DNA of 64,000 nt, from assembly GCA_902771725.1 (NCBI GenBank), contig CACXXT010000031.1, forward strand, positions 19,607 to 83,606, in the 5' to 3' direction. Below are positions 8,376 through 16,284 of the stretch, piece by piece; the first letter of the stretch is position 1; the number at the start of each line of letters is the position of its first letter. Origin of the DNA: an uncultured Bacteroidales bacterium (lineage in GTDB: Bacteria; Bacteroidota; Bacteroidia; Bacteroidales; Bacteroidaceae). The notes beneath the pieces are model-generated. The model was not told the DNA's origin. It worked only from the letters and a program-made list of their open reading frames with translations, and ran no database searches. The position numbers and the translations under genes are program-made.

Positions 8376-9442
8376 CGGATTGTAGAATAGGTGCTGTAGG
8401 TTCCTGCAGAGTCGCAGATGAAATAGACCTGAAGCTCGGGGTGGTGCTGGAGCACCGCTTTGGCGCGGTCGAGCCCGAGCACCATGAAACTGGTGGCGAA
8501 GGCATCTGCCTCGGCACAGGTGGGAGCCAGAACGGTGGCCGAGAGGATGGAGTGCTGTACGGGGTAGCCCGTAGCGGGGTCTATGGTGTGTGCAACACGG
8601 CGGCCGTCTTCGGTGAGGTAGAAGTTGCGGTAGTTGCCGCTGGTGGCCATAGCGCAGTCGGTGAGTGTGAGCACGGTGTCGAGTTCGTTGCTCTGGCTCT
8701 CGGGGTCGTCCACGGGACGGTTGACTCCCACTCGCCAGGGCTGTCCCTTGGGGTTAGTGCCGCAGACCACGACCTCGCCTCCGATTTCCACCATATAATT
8801 CTTAATTCCGCGTGCGCGCAGGAAGGCAGCTGCCTGATCCACACCGAATCCCTTAGCCACGGCTCCGCAGTCGAGAATCATGCGGGGATCCTGGCGTTGG
8901 AGGTGTCCGTCGGGGCTGAGGCTGATGCGTTTGAATCCCACGAGTTGGCGTAGGGAGTCCACAGCAGCGCTGTCCGGCAGGGCTCCATTCTTGAATCCGA
9001 AGCCCCAGGCGTTGACCAGCGGTGCCATGGTGATGTCGAAGGCTCCGTCGGTGGCTTCGCTAACCTGCAGGGCGAGCTCGAACACGGCGCGGAAGAGGGA
9101 GTCGGCCGTGACGTCCTCGCCGCGGTTCATGCGGCTGAGGGTGCTCTGGGGATTGAACATCGAGAGGCTCTGGTCCACGCGTTGCAACTCCGCGTTGATG
9201 GCACTTTGCAGGTCCTCGGAGGACTGGTAGGTGATGTGGTAGAAGGTGCCAAAGATGGCACCCTCGTTGTGCTGATAGGGTGCGGGGGAACTGTGGCGGG
9301 TGATGATCAGGTAGGAACCGATAGCCAGCAGCAGGAGCACGGGTAGGTGCCAGCGTCGCCACTGGGAGCGTGGTTCGTCGGCTGGGGTGAGGGGCGAGAA
9401 CTTCTCGTCGGTTTCCTCTATAGGGTTCAGGGGGTCGGTCAT
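8372..9442 (-). CDS. apbE: FAD:protein FMN transferase
   Basis: The product is 356 aa. Residues about 33-47 form an N-terminal membrane anchor, followed by the periplasmic ApbE domain. Signature stretches are IFGTFYHITYQSS, SMFNPQSTLSRMNRGE, ATDGAFDITMAPLVNAWGFG, DCGAVAKGFGVDQAA, and HTIDPATGYPV near the C-terminus with the metal-binding region SGNYRNF. ApbE attaches FMN from FAD to Thr/Ser of exported flavoproteins such as the Nqr and Rnf subunits. No such target gene is in the window. It sits between DUF6048 and the DUF4421-like gene on the minus strand. Confidence 0.93.
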   Translation of the reverse strand: MTDPLNPIEETDEKFSPLTPADEPRSQWRRWHLPVLLLLAIGSYLIITRHSSPAPYQHNEGAIFGTFYHITYQSSEDLQSAINAELQRVDQSLSMFNPQSTLSRMNRGEDVTADSLFRAVFELALQVSEATDGAFDITMAPLVNAWGFGFKNGALPDSAAVDSLRQLVGFKRISLSPDGHLQRQDPRMILDCGAVAKGFGVDQAAAFLRARGIKNYMVEIGGEVVVCGTNPKGQPWRVGVNRPVDDPESQSNELDTVLTLTDCAMATSGNYRNFYLTEDGRRVAHTIDPATGYPVQHSILSATVLAPTCAEADAFATSFMVLGLDRAKAVLQHHPELQVYFICDSAGTYSTYSTIR

Positions 9443-9460
9443 TATAGTGTCTAATCTAAA

Positions 9461-9540
9461 ATGTTAAATTTCAAATCTACAACTTCAAATCCAGAATGTC
9501 AATTGTCAAATCTGGAATGTCAAATCTGGAATGTCAAATA
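9461..9540. repeat. Short degenerate repeats between apbE and DUF6048 genes
   Basis: The spacer holds reiterated words of the form TCAAATCTGGAATG. TCTGGAATGTCAAA occurs in tandem at 9511-9524 and 9525-9538, preceded by weaker copies. Similar AT-rich oligomer strings occur before kdgK, in the YigZ/glycogen area and elsewhere in this window. Confidence 0.6.
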
Positions 9541-9547
9541 TCAGTTC

Positions 9548-10360
9548 TTAAATGTCAAACATAAGTTTGAAGGTGCCTCCCCATCCGATGCCGTCGGGCT
9601 GCTTGCCGAGTCCAGGGATGTACCAAGGCTGTCCTACCTCATGGGCTTTTTGTGTGATGAGGAGTTTGAACCTGATATCCCACCCGAGGCGGATGATGCT
9701 CCAGAGGCGTGTTTCCAGCCCAATGACGACCTCGGCCCAGTGGGCATTGCCGCTGAGTCCCTGTAGGTCGAAGGGCTGTGAGGTGCCCCAGACGGGGTCG
9801 GTGATGGGAGATGGGGAGGTGAGGTCGTACTTGTAGAACGAGAAACCGTAGCGCAGGCCTACGAAGAAGCGGTAGCCGTCGAGGCGCTTGTAACGGATAT
9901 TGTAGTCACATCCGAGGCGGAAGTAGGGCGAACGCACATGAAAGTGGTTGTCCAGGTCGCGCCCTTCGTGGTCAGCCTCGCCCAGACCGAGTTCGAAGAC
10001 GGGGAAGAAGCGTTCGCGGATATTCATGCGTGCGAGCACTTCCATTTGTGCCCAGTCGGCTCCGATTGATTTCTGGACGAGTCCCACGAAGTCTACTCCG
10101 ACTCCGAATCCGTTGAAGAAACGGGCTTTCTTCTCGGGTGTCTTGCCCAGGGCTTCGGCCACAGCCTCTGCCGCGCCGGCCAGCGAGGTGCTGTCCACGA
10201 CGACCACCACGGAGTCCGCTTTCGGCGCCGGGTGCGGGGAGGGGGATTCGAGGGGAAGACCGTCGAACACACTACCCGCGGAGGCCGTAAGCGGAGCCGC
10301 CATCAGCAGCAGGCAGCTACTGAGCAATGCGGAAATAGATCTGGAAGTTCTCGAGGCCAT
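9548..10360 (-). CDS. DUF6048-like outer-membrane protein
   Basis: The product is 270 aa with a signal peptide ending near TASA|GS. A linker (LESPSPHPAPKADSVVVVVDS) precedes a small beta-barrel-like domain (GFGVGVDFVGLVQKS, FFPVFELGLGEADHEGRD, SPYFRLGCDYNIRYK, WSIIRLGWDIRFKLLI) that ends in Ile. This matches what I know of Bacteroidales DUF6048 proteins, normally paired with a DUF6452 lipoprotein. The start overlaps the DUF6452 gene by 44 bp. Its job is unknown, but the pairing suggests a shared envelope role. Confidence 0.72.
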   Translation of the reverse strand: MASRTSRSISALLSSCLLLMAAPLTASAGSVFDGLPLESPSPHPAPKADSVVVVVDSTSLAGAAEAVAEALGKTPEKKARFFNGFGVGVDFVGLVQKSIGADWAQMEVLARMNIRERFFPVFELGLGEADHEGRDLDNHFHVRSPYFRLGCDYNIRYKRLDGYRFFVGLRYGFSFYKYDLTSPSPITDPVWGTSQPFDLQGLSGNAHWAEVVIGLETRLWSIIRLGWDIRFKLLITQKAHEVGQPWYIPGLGKQPDGIGWGGTFKLMFDI

Positions 10361-10832
10361 CGTAGTTTATTTGGGGATTCTTGACGAGGACGGTGTCTAT
10401 CAGGTTATGGGTGCTGTGGATATCCAGTACCTCGTGCCACATATGCACGGGGCAGGAGGGGTCATCCCAGTGATGCGTGTTGCGCTTGTGGATCCAGAGG
10501 GTGTCGCGCCCCACGCGGTTGACTGTGTCCCGGAGGGTGAACTCCACGGCATCAATATCCTCGTAGAAACTCACGGGCAGCTTCACTTCGCTCTGGTTCG
10601 TGAGCCGGTTGGCGATGATGCTGTCTGCTCCAAGGAGGGTGACGGTCAGTGTGTCGCCGATGGAAATACCCTGGTCGGTCACCAGCTCGCCGTATTCATC
10701 ATAGATGGCGGCATAGAAGCCGTAGATGCTCTCTACCTTGTTGTTCAGCGGGCACGAGACGCTCTCGCATGCACACAGGGTCACACCCAAAATCAGGGAG
10801 AGCAGGCTGCGCGATATTCCTTTATTGTTCAT
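10317..10832 (-). CDS. DUF6452-like lipoprotein
   Basis: The product is 171 aa with a lipoprotein signal (LSLILGVTLCACES; lipobox Cys at about residue 21 or 23). A single mainly beta domain follows (IGDTLTVTLLGADSIIANRLTNQSEVKLPVSFYED). In many Bacteroidales genomes a DUF6452 gene directly precedes DUF6048, as here. The domain is probably held at the periplasmic face of the outer membrane. No enzymatic motif is visible. Confidence 0.72.
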   Translation of the reverse strand: MNNKGISRSLLSLILGVTLCACESVSCPLNNKVESIYGFYAAIYDEYGELVTDQGISIGDTLTVTLLGADSIIANRLTNQSEVKLPVSFYEDIDAVEFTLRDTVNRVGRDTLWIHKRNTHHWDDPSCPVHMWHEVLDIHSTHNLIDTVLVKNPQINYDGLENFQIYFRIAQ

Positions 10833-10850
10833 TGTAGATGGTGCGGGGGG

Positions 10851-11894
10851 CTAAATCTCCTGCTCTATCTGGTAGTTATTCCTCTGGTCGCTGTTGCGGC
10901 TGATGAGGTCGCCCAGGAATCCGGCGAGGAAGAGCTGGGTACCCAGGAGCATCATGGTCAGGGCGATGAAGAAGTAGGGATTGTCCGTGACCAGACGGGC
11001 GGGGATGCCGCGCGAGAGGGCTATCAGCTTGGAGATACCCACGACCAGCGCTGCCACGAAACCGATGAAGAACATCAGCGAGCCGCCGAGGCCGAAAACG
11101 TGCATGGGTTTCTGGCCGAAGCGCGAGAGGAACCAGAGCGTCATCAGGTCCAGATAGCCGTTGACGAAGCGGTCCAGGCCAAACTTCGTGGTGCCGTATT
11201 TGCGTGCCTGGTGGTGCACCACCTTCTCACCGATGCGGGTGAAACCGGCGTTCTTGGCCAAGTAGGGGATGTATCGGTGCATCTCGCCGTAGACCTCGAT
11301 GTTCTTGATGACGTCGCGGCGGTAGGCCTTCAGGCCGCAGTTGAAGTCATGCAGGTTGTGGATGCCGCTGACGGCGCGTGCGGTGGCGTTGAAGAGCTTG
11401 GTGGGGATGGTTTTCGAGAGCGGGTCGTAGCGTTTCTGCTTCCAACCGCTGACGAGGTCGTAGCCGTCCTCCACAATCATCCGGCGCAGTTCGGGAATCT
11501 CGTCGGGCGAGTCCTGAAGGTCAGCGTCCATCGTAATGACCACGTCGCCCTTGGCACGGCGGAATCCGCAGAAGAGGGCCGGGCTCTTGCCGTAGTTGCG
11601 GCGGAATTTGATGCCCTTCACTTCCGGATGTTCTGCACCGAGGCGTTCGATGACACTCCATGAGTCGTCGGTGGAGCCGTCGTTGACGAAGATGATTTCG
11701 TAGCTGAAGCCGTTCTGCTCCATCACCCGCTGAATCCAGGCTTGCAGCTCGGGCAGCGACTCGGCCTCGTTGTAAAGTGGCACAACGACAGATATGTCGA
11801 GTGCGGTTTTTTTCCCTGTCGACTCTCTCTCCTGTTCCTCTCTGTTAGGGAGGGGAGTATATTCTTGTGGAGGTTGTTGGTCAAAAAGATCCAT
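10851..11894 (-). CDS. Family 2 glycosyltransferase, DPM1/ArnC-like membrane type
   Basis: The product is 347 aa. After a variable N-terminus comes a GT-A fold (ISVVVPLYNEAESLPEL, VNDGSTDDSW, DxD-type MDADLQDSPDEIP, FNCGLKAYRRDVIKNI). Two C-terminal membrane helices follow (about 265-290 and 305-330). Relatives transfer a sugar to undecaprenyl phosphate for export. The N-terminus contains a degenerate family-A repeat encoding PLPNREEQERES. It is the second gene of the operon that starts with DUF4199. The exact donor and acceptor cannot be read from the sequence. Confidence 0.87.
   Translation of the reverse strand: MDLFDQQPPQEYTPLPNREEQERESTGKKTALDISVVVPLYNEAESLPELQAWIQRVMEQNGFSYEIIFVNDGSTDDSWSVIERLGAEHPEVKGIKFRRNYGKSPALFCGFRRAKGDVVITMDADLQDSPDEIPELRRMIVEDGYDLVSGWKQKRYDPLSKTIPTKLFNATARAVSGIHNLHDFNCGLKAYRRDVIKNIEVYGEMHRYIPYLAKNAGFTRIGEKVVHHQARKYGTTKFGLDRFVNGYLDLMTLWFLSRFGQKPMHVFGLGGSLMFFIGFVAALVVGISKLIALSRGIPARLVTDNPYFFIALTMMLLGTQLFLAGFLGDLISRNSDQRNNYQIEQEI
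11821..11857 (-). repeat. Family-A palindrome inside the GT2 N-terminus
   Basis: On the minus strand the sequence starts CTCCCCTCCCTAACAGAGAG and continues as an A-for-G decayed copy of the family-A consensus. It is in frame and encodes PLPNREEQERES, upstream of the conserved GT2 fold. Confidence 0.65.
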
Positions 11895-11974
11895 ATAGTT
11901 TATGATTTGAGAATTACTTATTTAAAGATTTATATGATTTCATTATTGGGAGTTCTTTGCTATTCGTTCCTTCG

Positions 11975-12553
11975 TTATCGGTAGGTCGGAGGGAGGGTCT
12001 GCTTCCCCAGCAGTGCCACAGGGAATGCCACGATAGTAGCGAGCAGCACGTTCCAGAAGAGGAACTGGATAGCGAGCTGGGAGGGTGGTGTGGCGGCGAA
12101 GAGGCTTAGGGCCTCGTTCATCATCGCTTCGGTATCTTGCCCTGGGAGCATCCGCGAGAGCATGTCCTGCGCTTCGGGTTGCTGGAGCAGTTCGGTGTAG
12201 CTGCGGACGAGCAGGCCATCATCGATGTAGGCGAAGTAGATGTATTGGGCTGAGGTGCAGATGAGTGCTGCAGCGAGGAACATCATCCACGAGAGATACC
12301 ACGCGCGACGCAAGGGCAGGGGACCCACTTGGTCGCTGAAGCTGCGCAGCAGGCGCACGCCCAGCGGAAGCGACAAGAGTCCCACCAGCAGCCCCATCGT
12401 ACCCCAGGCTGGCGCCCGGAGTCCGGCTATGTACATTCCGAAGCTGATGACCCAGCACAGCCCCACCCAAAGGCCGTAGTAGCCTGCGTAGGCACGTGTC
12501 TGATTGGCGTCGGTGGCCGCTTGAGGGCGGTTGTTGTAATTCGTTTCTGACAT
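11975..12553 (-). CDS. DUF4199-like membrane protein
   Basis: The product is 192 aa with about four membrane helices (YGLWVGLCWVISFGMYIAG, GTMGLLVGLLSLPLGVRLL, WMMFLAAALICTSAQYIYFAY, FLFWNVLLATIVAFPVALLG). The frame extends 32 codons further upstream, but a perfect promoter (12629-12598) lies inside that extension. The MSETNYNN start at 12553 is therefore right. DUF4199 proteins commonly precede a GT2 gene in Bacteroidales, as here. The function is not known. Confidence 0.8.
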   Translation of the reverse strand: MSETNYNNRPQAATDANQTRAYAGYYGLWVGLCWVISFGMYIAGLRAPAWGTMGLLVGLLSLPLGVRLLRSFSDQVGPLPLRRAWYLSWMMFLAAALICTSAQYIYFAYIDDGLLVRSYTELLQQPEAQDMLSRMLPGQDTEAMMNEALSLFAATPPSQLAIQFLFWNVLLATIVAFPVALLGKQTLPPTYR

Positions 12554-12597
12554 AGATATAAATAAGTTTGCGTGTGCGCCTGCGCGCGTTTCGGCTG

Positions 12598-12629
12598 CAA
12601 AAGTAGTGTTTTCTTCCCGTTTGGCCAAA
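12598..12629 (-). promoter_or_regulatory. Strong promoter of the six-gene envelope operon
   Basis: On the minus strand TTTG (12629-12626) is followed after exactly 20 bp by TACTTTTG (12605-12598), an ideal Bacteroidetes -33/-7 pair. It drives DUF4199, GT2, DUF6452, DUF6048, apbE and the DUF4421-like gene. Confidence 0.85.
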
Positions 12630-12693
12630 GAAAACAGGAAGAAAAGCACAATGAAACCGAAAAATTCCTATTCTGCAGGTGCTTGCATGTGGC

Positions 12694-14718
12694 TTATCTC
12701 TGCCATCTGAAGCGATAGCGGAACCGGCGGTTGGGGGCTGTGTCGCCCGTGGTGCATACGGAAATGATGTCGAAGGGTTGGGTGGGGTTGTCTGCCCACT
12801 TGAAGTCAACGGTGAATGCCTTCTGCTTGAGGTTCAAGGCTTTGCGTGGTATCTGCAGGGTCAGCTGGCGGTCGTTGGTGGTTTGCGCCACGGGCGTTAG
12901 GGGCAGCCACGTGTGAGTAGGTGCATCGTAGCGGAAGAGCCAGCCTTCGCGGACAAGGTAGTCAAAGCCTTGCCAGCCGGTGGAGGGGTCGGTGTCTGTG
13001 TCGAGGTAGAGGAGCATCCAGTTCGGGTCGGTGGAGGGGGTGAGGGTGTCGGCGGTGGTGGCGGTGAGGACGAGGCTCTTGCGGGTGACGAAGGCGCAGG
13101 AGGAGATGATGTCGTTGCGGCCGGTGGAGTCGGTGTAGTGCAGGCCGCCGTAACCGTGGTGGTTGCGGGGGAGGATGTCGCCGCGGGTGTCGAGGTAGTG
13201 GGCGACGGCGGACGAACCGCCGTCCACTGGACCCAAGGAGGGGGAGGGGTGCTGGGAGGAAGAAGAGGGGAAGGGGGATTGGAGGGAAGAAGAGGAGGGG
13301 GATTGGAGGAAAGAAGAGGAGGGGGATTGGAGGGAGGAAGGAGAGGGGTTCCGGGAGGAAGAGGAGGAGGGGGATTGGAGGGAAGAGTAGGAGGGGTAGC
13401 CGCGGTGGAGGGGAGTGGGGCGGACGCCTTTGTAGCGGCGGATATTCTGCACCATCTGCATGTAGTAGTTGTCGGTATAGCCGCCTCGCATGGGTTGGAT
13501 ACTGCGGTTGAACTCCGCGTTATACTGGTCCACGAAATAGAAGGGGTTGTCTCGCCCGAGGAAAGTGGTGGGGCCGGGTACTGTTTCGCTTCCGGGAGCC
13601 AGTCCCGAGCGGTACTTGCCTGCCGTCCATTCGTTCCAGTCGTTGATGTAGATGAAGTCAGGGTCAGCAGCCAGCGCCTCGTCCCAACGGTCCTGGAAGT
13701 AGATGCCATAGCCCTCGGGGTGCTGCACCGTTTTTCCCAGCCAGGGCACGAAGGCGGAATCGGGCATGTCGTATTCGTTGAGCGGTGGTTCTTGTGTCTG
13801 GCGGCGCCAGCTCTTGCCGGTGATGCTGATAGGGTGCTGGGCAGGTGTCACGGCCATCTCCTCCAGGCGTCCCTGGTGTCGCGCGGCTCGTTCTTCAGGC
13901 TGGAGTGCTGCCACTCGCTCGTCGTTCATCTCGTAGCCGAACGACCAGCTGTCCTCCGTTCCCACGTAGCGGTGTCCTCCCCATTCGTAGTAGCCCCACC
14001 ACATATTGCGGAGTGTGAAGAAATCGAGGATTTCCTGCGGGTAGGTTCCGGTGGCGTAGCCTCCTCCGTTGGCGTCGTGGTCAGGTTCTGCGTTGTAGAG
14101 GAGCAGTGGCTTTCCCTGCCAGTGGAACCAGAAGTCGCGCGCCGTGCCTTTCTTGTAGATGCGTTCATAGAGCTGCTGGACTACGCTGACGACATTGCCG
14201 TTGAAAGCCCAGAAACAGAACTGCGGCACGGGGTTCCCGAGTTCACGCATCTGCTGCATCTCGTCGAAGAGCACGCGCCACTCGTCCCAGTAGAGAACCG
14301 CGTTGGTGACATCAAGGATGAGCACGTCTACTCCTGCGTCGGACAGCATCGAGAGGTCCCGGCGGATGATCCATCTGTCCTGGCTGAGGAAATAGCCGGC
14401 CTCGGGCTCTCCCCAGTGCAGGCTCCATTCCTTCCAGGCGGGGTGGTAGGCGTCGAGTCGTGCCTCCGGTGCCTCCTGCAGGGTGCGTGTGACGTCGCCT
14501 CCGTAGGGTGCGTGGAGGTTGAATTTCCCCTCGTCGTGCCAGGTGATGTAGAAGATACCCACGGTGCGTGTCTTATCTGTCCTCAGAGGAGCCTCGGAAG
14601 CGGTGGGCATCGTGCGGCCGAGTGCGTCTGTGGCCGTCCAAGTGTCGGGAAAAAGGTCCGTGGACTGAGAAAAGGCAAGGGCTGGCAGCAGCGCGAGGGC
14701 AAGCAGGATGCGTTTCAT
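12694..14718 (-). CDS. Secreted GH71/GH99-like glycosidase with Ser/Pro linker
   Basis: The product is 674 aa with a signal peptide ending near AFS|QS. The catalytic-type domain (about 45-440) has VGIFYITWHDEGKF, DVLILDVTNAVLYWDEW, PQFCFWAFNG and DPDFIYINDWNEWTAGKY. These resemble GH71/GH99-type and WbsX-like (beta/alpha)8 enzymes that cleave mannan or related glycans. Residues about 445-500 are a low-complexity linker of reiterated SSLQSPSSS units. A C-terminal beta domain (about 505-674) carries TADTLTPSTDPNWMLLYLDTD. The substrate is unknown. The stop lies 140 bp before the promoter of the next operon. Confidence 0.68.
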   Translation of the reverse strand: MKRILLALALLPALAFSQSTDLFPDTWTATDALGRTMPTASEAPLRTDKTRTVGIFYITWHDEGKFNLHAPYGGDVTRTLQEAPEARLDAYHPAWKEWSLHWGEPEAGYFLSQDRWIIRRDLSMLSDAGVDVLILDVTNAVLYWDEWRVLFDEMQQMRELGNPVPQFCFWAFNGNVVSVVQQLYERIYKKGTARDFWFHWQGKPLLLYNAEPDHDANGGGYATGTYPQEILDFFTLRNMWWGYYEWGGHRYVGTEDSWSFGYEMNDERVAALQPEERAARHQGRLEEMAVTPAQHPISITGKSWRRQTQEPPLNEYDMPDSAFVPWLGKTVQHPEGYGIYFQDRWDEALAADPDFIYINDWNEWTAGKYRSGLAPGSETVPGPTTFLGRDNPFYFVDQYNAEFNRSIQPMRGGYTDNYYMQMVQNIRRYKGVRPTPLHRGYPSYSSLQSPSSSSSRNPSPSSLQSPSSSFLQSPSSSSLQSPFPSSSSQHPSPSLGPVDGGSSAVAHYLDTRGDILPRNHHGYGGLHYTDSTGRNDIISSCAFVTRKSLVLTATTADTLTPSTDPNWMLLYLDTDTDPSTGWQGFDYLVREGWLFRYDAPTHTWLPLTPVAQTTNDRQLTLQIPRKALNLKQKAFTVDFKWADNPTQPFDIISVCTTGDTAPNRRFRYRFRWQR
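13230..13400 (-). repeat. Minisatellite coding the Ser/Pro linker of the glycosidase
   Basis: Reiterated GGAGGGGGATTGGAGG-type units of about 24-30 bp encode repeated SSLQSPSSS peptides between two folded domains. The tract is strongly purine-biased on the plus strand. Confidence 0.7.
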
Positions 14719-14731
14719 CGAACGAGTGTGT

Positions 14732-15379
14732 TTAGAATGAGAGGTAGGGGTTGTTTTTGCGCTCGAAGGCAGCGGTGGTCTTGGGGCCGTGGCCGGGGTA
14801 GATATCTACATCGTCGGGCAGGGCGCGAAGGATGTGTTGTAGCGATCGGATGAGGTCCCAGTGATTGCCTCCCGGGAAGTCCGTGCGACCGATACTCATC
14901 TGGAAGAGGCTGTCGCCGGAGAACAGCGCGTGCTCCTGCTCGCAGTAGAAACAGACGCCGCCGGGGGTATGGCCGGGTGAGGAGAGTACGCTGAGCTGAT
15001 GGTTGCCGAAGGAGATGATGGAGGTTGGGGTGATGGATTCGCCATCAGGCCCCGTGGGACAACGCATGGCATGGCCCAGGATGTTGCGCATCTGGCCTTC
15101 GGCATCATGAAAGAAAGGCAAATCTCCTTCGGGGCAACGGACGGCGAGGCCATAACGTTCGTGGAGGAAAGCGGCACCCCAGAAGTGGTCGAAGTGGGCA
15201 TGCGTGAGCAGGTGTGCCACGGGGTGCAGCTCCTGGGTGTCGATGTAATCAGAGAGGGCTGCTTTCTCCTCGTTGTAGAGGGCTCCGCAGTCGATGATGA
15301 CGGCATCCTGCGTTTCGTCGCTGACGACGTAGCAGTTGGTGCCGAGGGGATTGAAGGGGAAAGTTTTTATGGTGAGCAT
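14732..15379 (-). CDS. Metallo-beta-lactamase-fold hydrolase, glyoxalase II-like
   Basis: The product is 215 aa. It has the zinc motif THAHFDH (about residues 59-65), the third ligand in SSPGHTPGGVCFY, GDSLFQMSIGRTD with the bridging Asp, and the last His in YPGHGPKT. Bacterial proteins of this size hydrolyse thioesters or similar small substrates in the cytoplasm; the precise substrate is unknown. The start gives MLTIKTFPFNPLGTNCYVV, which fits family starts. The glycosidase gene starts 13 bp downstream, and rsmG lies 165 bp upstream. Confidence 0.87.
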   Translation of the reverse strand: MLTIKTFPFNPLGTNCYVVSDETQDAVIIDCGALYNEEKAALSDYIDTQELHPVAHLLTHAHFDHFWGAAFLHERYGLAVRCPEGDLPFFHDAEGQMRNILGHAMRCPTGPDGESITPTSIISFGNHQLSVLSSPGHTPGGVCFYCEQEHALFSGDSLFQMSIGRTDFPGGNHWDLIRSLQHILRALPDDVDIYPGHGPKTTAAFERKNNPYLSF

Positions 15380-15406
15380 GAAGGGAGGGGTAGTGGGGGT
15401 GATGAT

Positions 15407-15425
15407 GTCGCAATAGAATTGCGAC
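15407..15425. repeat. Perfect short hairpin in the rsmG-MBL spacer
   Basis: GTCGCAAT and ATTGCGAC flank a 3-nt loop (AGA). The rest of the 165-bp spacer (15380-15544) is a strand-biased G/A-rich tract on the plus strand with no gene. Confidence 0.5.
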
Positions 15426-15544
15426 GGAAAAAACGGGACGGATACGGGGTGGAGGAGATGAGGGGGGAGGGGTGATGGAGTTTGGGGGGAGGGGCGAAGG
15501 GGGAGTTGAGGTGGGAGGGGTGGTGGAATATAAGGGGAGGGGCG

Positions 15545-16231
15545 TTAGAGCTGGACGTACACGACTTTCTTGGTCTGGAAGTATTCTTCGGCGAAGAAGT
15601 CGGAAAGGGGAGTGATGAGTTTCTCGCTGCGTACGGCAGCTGCCTCGTGCTCGAGTTCACCGCCCTTGAGGGCTATGAGTCCGTTGGGCAGGGCGTTCTG
15701 CTGGCGCTGGGTGATGTGCGGGCGGGAAATCTTGACGAGGTCGGCCAGTGGCATCACGGCCCGGCTGACGACAAAGTCGAAACGCTCCTTCAGGAACCCT
15801 TCTGCTGGAGCAGGCTCTTCGCCTTTCCGCAGTTTCTTGGGGTTCTTCTGATATTTGATTTCCTCAGCTCGGGCGTGCTGTGTGGTGACGTTCTCCAGCC
15901 CCAGTGCAGCAATGACTTCGTTGCACACTCGAATCTTCTTGCCGATGCTGTCGACGAGGTGAAAATGAACCTCGGGAAAGAAGATGGCAAGTGGAATCCC
16001 CGGAAAGCCTCCGCCAGTGCCCAGATCCAGCACACGAGTGCCAGGTCGGAAATTGATGATTTCGGCAATGCCGAGGGAGTGGAGTACATGGTGTTCGTAG
16101 AGGTTGTCTATGTCCTTTCGGCTGATGACGTTGATTTTGGCGTTCCAGTCGTGGTAAAGCGCATCCAGGGAAGCGAAGCGTTCCTGCTGCTCGGCGGTGA
16201 GGTTGGGGAAGTAATGGTTGATAAGGGTCAT
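15545..16231 (-). CDS. rsmG: 16S rRNA (guanine-527-N7)-methyltransferase
   Basis: The product is 228 aa with the RsmG/GidB hallmarks WNAKINVISRKDIDNLYEHH, the SAM loop VLDLGTGGGFPGIPLAIFFP (about 68-87), VDSIGKKIRVC and FDFVVSRAVMPL. It methylates G527 of 16S rRNA in the 530 loop, where loss gives low-level streptomycin resistance in other bacteria. A charged insert RAEEIKYQKNPKKLRKGEEPAPAEGF around 125-145 is longer than in E. coli. It lies between nhaC (53 bp upstream) and the MBL gene. Confidence 0.95.
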   Translation of the reverse strand: MTLINHYFPNLTAEQQERFASLDALYHDWNAKINVISRKDIDNLYEHHVLHSLGIAEIINFRPGTRVLDLGTGGGFPGIPLAIFFPEVHFHLVDSIGKKIRVCNEVIAALGLENVTTQHARAEEIKYQKNPKKLRKGEEPAPAEGFLKERFDFVVSRAVMPLADLVKISRPHITQRQQNALPNGLIALKGGELEHEAAAVRSEKLITPLSDFFAEEYFQTKKVVYVQL

Positions 16232-16284
16232 AGGGTTATGGGGCTTAAAGGACTCATGGGGTTCATGGGTTCATGATGATTATT

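Noticed and set aside
9948..11663. Plus-strand open frame of about 570 codons across DUF6048, DUF6452 and GT2
   Set aside because: It is antisense to three well-supported genes and its composition is Val/Ala/Glu-rich shadow sequence.
12913..14853. Plus-strand open frame of about 650 codons opposite the glycosidase
   Set aside because: Antisense of a gene with signal peptide and domain motifs; mostly low-complexity Gly/Val.
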